Positions 61,485-64,000 of a stretch of 64,000 nt of DNA are shown piece by piece; positions within the stretch are counted from its first letter, which is position 1, and each line of letters begins with the position of its first letter. The DNA lies in assembly GCF_004354985.1 (NCBI RefSeq), contig NZ_SMSK01000013.1, positions 1-64,000 on the forward strand, read 5' to 3'. The stretch comes from Segetibacter sp. 3557_3 (GTDB taxonomy: Bacteria > Bacteroidota > Bacteroidia > Chitinophagales > Chitinophagaceae). Made by a program: the position numbers and the translations under genes. The notes beneath the pieces were generated by a model. It was not told where the DNA came from. It did no database searches and saw only the letters and a program-made list of their open reading frames with translations.

Positions 61485-61886
61485 TTATAGTTGTGAATCT
61501 TTTGACTTGGATCTTTGCTTGTTCTGCCTTCTGGCTTGTTCGTTTCTAAGCATCGTCCGGAAACTTCGCTCAGCTTTGAAAACGCCATTTACCCTTTTAT
61601 CGTCCACTAAAATCTTCTTGAAGGAGATCCTATATTTCTTGCGAATGTTTAAAACGGTTTCTTCCCATTCCAGTTCATCCTTATGCGCCTGACGTGCTTT
61701 CTTTAACTCTGAACGATAGCTTTGATAAACCGGCCAAAATCCTTGTGCTTCCTCGCTTGTGAGCGATAACTGTTTAGTAACGTAGGCGGCAAATAATGCT
61801 TCAGCCCTATTATTCCTAACGGGTTGTGCAAAACAAAAGTAATTAATGTTTCCACAAATCAAAATGAATAGAAACAATTTTTTCAT
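61485..61886 (-). CDS. Small secreted helical protein (Spy/CpxP-like), sigma-factor cluster
   Basis: 133 residues from ATG 61886. Signal peptide MKKLFLFILICGNINYFCFA, then a helical, strongly basic protein with LSLTSEEAQGFWPVYQSYRSELKKAR (the LTxEEAxxFWPVYxxY pattern is common in Bacteroidota secreted proteins next to ECF sigma factors) and a very basic C terminus (NEQARRQNKQRSKSKDSQL). It resembles Spy/CpxP-type periplasmic chaperones in layout. The gene is 7 bp after the putative anti-sigma gene and is probably a target or partner of that system. Confidence 0.75.
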   Translation of the reverse strand: MKKLFLFILICGNINYFCFAQPVRNNRAEALFAAYVTKQLSLTSEEAQGFWPVYQSYRSELKKARQAHKDELEWEETVLNIRKKYRISFKKILVDDKRVNGVFKAERSFRTMLRNEQARRQNKQRSKSKDSQL

Positions 61887-61893
61887 ATATTGA

Positions 61894-62616
61894 TTATCCA
61901 TCAGTGTTAGTTTCACCCGGTAACGGGTTTTCTTTTAAGTACTCCTGAATGTCTTCTGCCGGTATTTCCTGCAGGTTTCCTTTTATATCAGTGTCGCCGT
62001 TTGCTGCCGCGTTGAGCGCACTTGCTTCCGGCGTAGTTTGTGTAACCAGGAACTCATCGATTTCACTTTCAGATAGTTGTTGCACATCAACCGGGTTGAA
62101 GTTAATGACCCTGGCAGATTGGGATTCTTTACTGTTGTGTTGTTGACCATCGTTTAAGTAGGTTACCCCTGCAATCGCTAACAACCCGGTAATTACAGCG
62201 GCGGCCATATAGCGGGTAAGTTTTTTCATAGAATGCACGACTGCCGGTTTTCGCCTGCCCGGGTTGATGGTTTCCATTGCATTCAACCCTTTGAAATACC
62301 CATCGGGAACAGAATAGACCGGGGCTTTAGAGATACCGCGAATGATGGGAGTATCTGCAAGCTCATCTGGTTGATCGTCAACTGCTTCATTTTCGCGGAT
62401 CTTTCTAAGTATTTGCAAAGGAAGGGTGTTGAAGTAGCCCTCCGGAACACTAAAAGGCACTTCAGGAAGTTGAGTTACTTCCTGAAGTTTGTTGAGTATG
62501 CTGGTTTGAAGTTCTCCAAAGTAGCCGTCCGGAACCCTGTATACATTCCTCTTAGGCACCCGCGCGAGCACAGGTGCGATTTGAAGGAGTTCAGCGTTTA
62601 AGTTCTCAGCGTTCAT
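61894..62616 (-). CDS. Putative membrane-bound anti-sigma factor with VPxGYF repeats
   Basis: 240 residues. The N-terminal cytoplasmic half (about 1-130) contains the motif VPDGYF or VPEGYF three times, at 28-33, 57-62 and 103-108, each preceded by an aromatic or S-V/Y-S-V pair and followed by a helix (LQTSILNKL, LPLQILRKI). One membrane helix at about 135-153 (AAAVITGLLAIAGVTYL) is followed by an acidic C-terminal half with ESEIDEFL and AEDIQEYL. I know no named domain for it. Position directly after an ECF sigma gene (30 bp) and topology suggest it holds the sigma factor at the membrane; zinc-binding anti-sigma residues are absent. Confidence 0.72.
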   Translation of the reverse strand: MNAENLNAELLQIAPVLARVPKRNVYRVPDGYFGELQTSILNKLQEVTQLPEVPFSVPEGYFNTLPLQILRKIRENEAVDDQPDELADTPIIRGISKAPVYSVPDGYFKGLNAMETINPGRRKPAVVHSMKKLTRYMAAAVITGLLAIAGVTYLNDGQQHNSKESQSARVINFNPVDVQQLSESEIDEFLVTQTTPEASALNAAANGDTDIKGNLQEIPAEDIQEYLKENPLPGETNTDG

Positions 62617-62646
62617 AGTTCTACGACAATTTTGCCGTCGGTGAGT

Positions 62647-63192
62647 TTAATTTTTAGTGATGTATTCTTCGATCTTTTTTGCCGCATGATGATAGCTGGC
62701 CTTTAAGGCTCCTTCGCTGGTATCCAGGATCCGGCTCATTTCCTCATATGGCATTTCGTCGTAGTACCTCAGGTTGAAAACCAGTCTTTGTTTTTCAGGA
62801 AGCTGCTGTATTCCTAGTTGCAGTTTCCATTCCAGTTTATTTGCATCAAAGCCTTCATCGGCTTTTATCTTATTGCTCAAGCCATTTTCATCGTCACTAA
62901 AGCTCGTTGTTTTTCTTCTTTTTTGCTGATCAAGGAATGTAAGGCTTTCATTGGTAGCTATCCGGTATAACCAGGTATACAGCTGGCTGTCTTCCCGAAA
63001 GTTGTCGAGCCCTTTCCAAACCTTAATGAACAGGTTTTGCAGAATGTCATTTGCATCTTCATGTTCAATAACCATTCTTCGGATATGCCAATACAGCTTC
63101 TCCTGGTACTTTGTCAGAATAGCTGTAAACGCCTTTTCTCGGGTTAAGGGCTGTCGGAACTGGTGTAATAATTCCTTGTCTTCGGGTAACAT
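62647..63192 (-). CDS. ECF-type RNA polymerase sigma factor
   Basis: 181 residues. Sigma-70 region 2 (about 20-90): YQEKLYWHIRRMVIEHEDANDILQ, NLFIKVWKGLDNF, LYTWLYRIATNESLTFL; region 4 (about 122-180): LQLGIQQLPEKQRLVFNLRY, YDEMPYEEMSRILDTSEGAL and KASYHHAAKKIEEYI form the -35-recognising helix-turn-helix. Short linker, no region 1.1 or 3, so an extracytoplasmic-function sigma factor. It is the first gene of sigma - anti-sigma - secreted protein on the minus strand; the inducing stress is not evident. Confidence 0.93.
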   Translation of the reverse strand: MLPEDKELLHQFRQPLTREKAFTAILTKYQEKLYWHIRRMVIEHEDANDILQNLFIKVWKGLDNFREDSQLYTWLYRIATNESLTFLDQQKRRKTTSFSDDENGLSNKIKADEGFDANKLEWKLQLGIQQLPEKQRLVFNLRYYDEMPYEEMSRILDTSEGALKASYHHAAKKIEEYITKN

Positions 63193-63513
63193 GCAGTTTT
63201 GGAGTTAGGGATTTGGCTGGTATTACAACCAGGGATATATTTGAGAAACCCTTGTAAAGTTCCACTTTGGATCTGTTTAAATGGACCCCCGCCGGTTGCA
63301 TTGCCGTCTCAATTCCTATCGCCCGGCAGGCCCCATCGGAAGCATTCAGATAACTCCCTTTGTGTTAAGTTTAATCCTTAAACGTTAAAACCGGAAGAAC
63401 TCAGCAAATACATGGGTACTAAAGTAACTGACGCTAAATGCCGGTTAAATCATGGGTGGTGGTTGATAATCGCTATTTAAGCAATTGGCACTTCTAAGAG
63501 GGCTTCATGTGAC
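63193..63513. other. Gene-free region upstream of the sigma factor
   Basis: 321 bp between the end of the deacetylase gene (minus) and the sigma gene (minus). It must contain the sigma operon promoter, but I see no box that I can defend. No gene or repeat recognised. Confidence 0.45.
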
Positions 63514-64000
63514 TCATCTTGACAATTCGGAAATGGTACAGAAGCTCATTTTGAGCGAATGGGCTTCTTCGATCAGCGCCCTCAATTTGTAAACCGGCAA
63601 TTGCATTTTGAGGGTGTCAGTCCCGATATGATGCGCTACGAACACTGCGCAAGCATTACCAGACTTGGCGTTTCTAACCAGCTGCAACAATTGACTGAGA
63701 GGGCGTTTGCTTGACTCATCTATACCAAGACCGTAGATAATCCTGTTTTCGCACCCCGTCACCAGACTCTTCGCAAGGTTTGTTGTGCCGTTTAATGCCC
63801 TTACGCTCTTGAAGTATTTACCCAATTCATTATCGAGCAATGCGGTATGCTTGCCGTAAGGATAAGCAAACGTTTTAGGATAAAACCCATCAGCGTTCAT
63901 TTTTTCCAAGCCTGCTAAAATCTCGCATTTGATAAGTTTATCCATGCTGGCATTATTGAGGTACTGCTTCAAATCAAAATGATTGGTACTATGAAAAGCT
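63514..64000 (-). CDS. Polysaccharide deacetylase family protein, partial
   Basis: The gene runs off the window end; 161 codons are visible and the reading frame is open to base 64000. The visible part starts AFHSTNHFDLKQYL and contains the NodB-type metal motif HSTNH (first His-Ser, second His four residues on) followed by FYPKTFAYPYGKHTALLDNELG, whose FAYPYG is the typical R/K-x-x-P-x-G-type motif 3 position, and AVFVAHHIG (motif 5 with its His). It belongs to the CE4 superfamily and removes acetyl groups from a polysaccharide or peptidoglycan. The TTG at 63972 is not the true start; the N-terminal TFDD-type motif lies outside. Confidence 0.8.
   Translation of the reverse strand, partial: AFHSTNHFDLKQYLNNASMDKLIKCEILAGLEKMNADGFYPKTFAYPYGKHTALLDNELGKYFKSVRALNGTTNLAKSLVTGCENRIIYGLGIDESSKRPLSQLLQLVRNAKSGNACAVFVAHHIGTDTLKMQLPVYKLRALIEEAHSLKMSFCTISELSR

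Overview
The window is chromosomal DNA of a Bacteroidota bacterium, most likely from the Chitinophagaceae or a close relative. This rests on gene families and signals, not on a database search: a SusC/SusD pair with a hybrid two-component regulator, gliding protein GldC, DUF4290 next to MurA, OMP_b-brl_3 and CarboxypepD_reg outer-membrane proteins, a MurA of the PGGD type, and promoters of the Bacteroidota type (-7 box TAnnTTTG, -33 TTG) instead of E. coli-like boxes. No rRNA, tRNA, CRISPR array, prophage or complete insertion sequence was seen.

Layout. 0-7.4 kb: a TIGR02757 protein coupled to an unknown small gene, a secreted GH9-polysaccharide deacetylase fusion, then a fumarylacetoacetate hydrolase-family enzyme, a four-helix-bundle protein and a flavin reductase, separated by unusual 7-8 bp periodic repeats and a roughly 130-bp tandem repeat. 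7.4-21.2 kb: a half-size DUF1456 protein, a Crp/Fnr regulator, a TonB-dependent receptor, a TonB-like barrel protein, lysS, an NfeD-slipin pair, and small enzymes (DUF6265, GT2, SDR, Uma2). 21.4-34.7 kb: a fructan utilisation locus made of fructokinase, SusC, SusD, a thioredoxin-like protein, an MFS sugar porter and GH32 on the minus strand, with a divergent hybrid two-component sensor whose periplasmic-binding-protein domain resembles fructose sensors. A 243-bp MITE-like element with a perfect 9-bp target duplication sits exactly at the stop codon of the sugar porter and separates GH32 from the operon. 34.7-48.7 kb: housekeeping genes (ArsC-like, gmk, yihY, DUF4290-murA, DUF885 peptidase, GT4, gldC, yqeY, cvpA, mutL, a PBP4-like peptidase). 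48.7-53.8 kb: two POT peptide transporters and purD. 54.2-60.6 kb: mreB-mreC-mreD-mrdA-rodA, the rod-shape elongation cluster. 60.6-64 kb: a metallo-beta-lactamase-fold hydrolase, an ECF sigma factor with a putative membrane-bound anti-sigma factor and a small secreted partner, and a polysaccharide deacetylase cut by the window end.

How the genes fit together. The fructan locus forms one pathway: oligofructan uptake by SusCD, cleavage by GH32, transport of the freed sugar by the MFS porter, phosphorylation by the PfkB kinase, and sensing by the hybrid regulator. Cell-wall genes are spread over several loci (murA, the PBP4-like gene, the mre-rod cluster). Most of the unexplained signal is non-coding: one MITE, four copies of a GTGCGACGCAAC repeat, octamer and heptamer periodic tracts, two further repeat candidates, a possible alternative-hairpin leader before the TonB receptor, and several -7 boxes 3-4 bp from the start codon that predict leaderless mRNAs.
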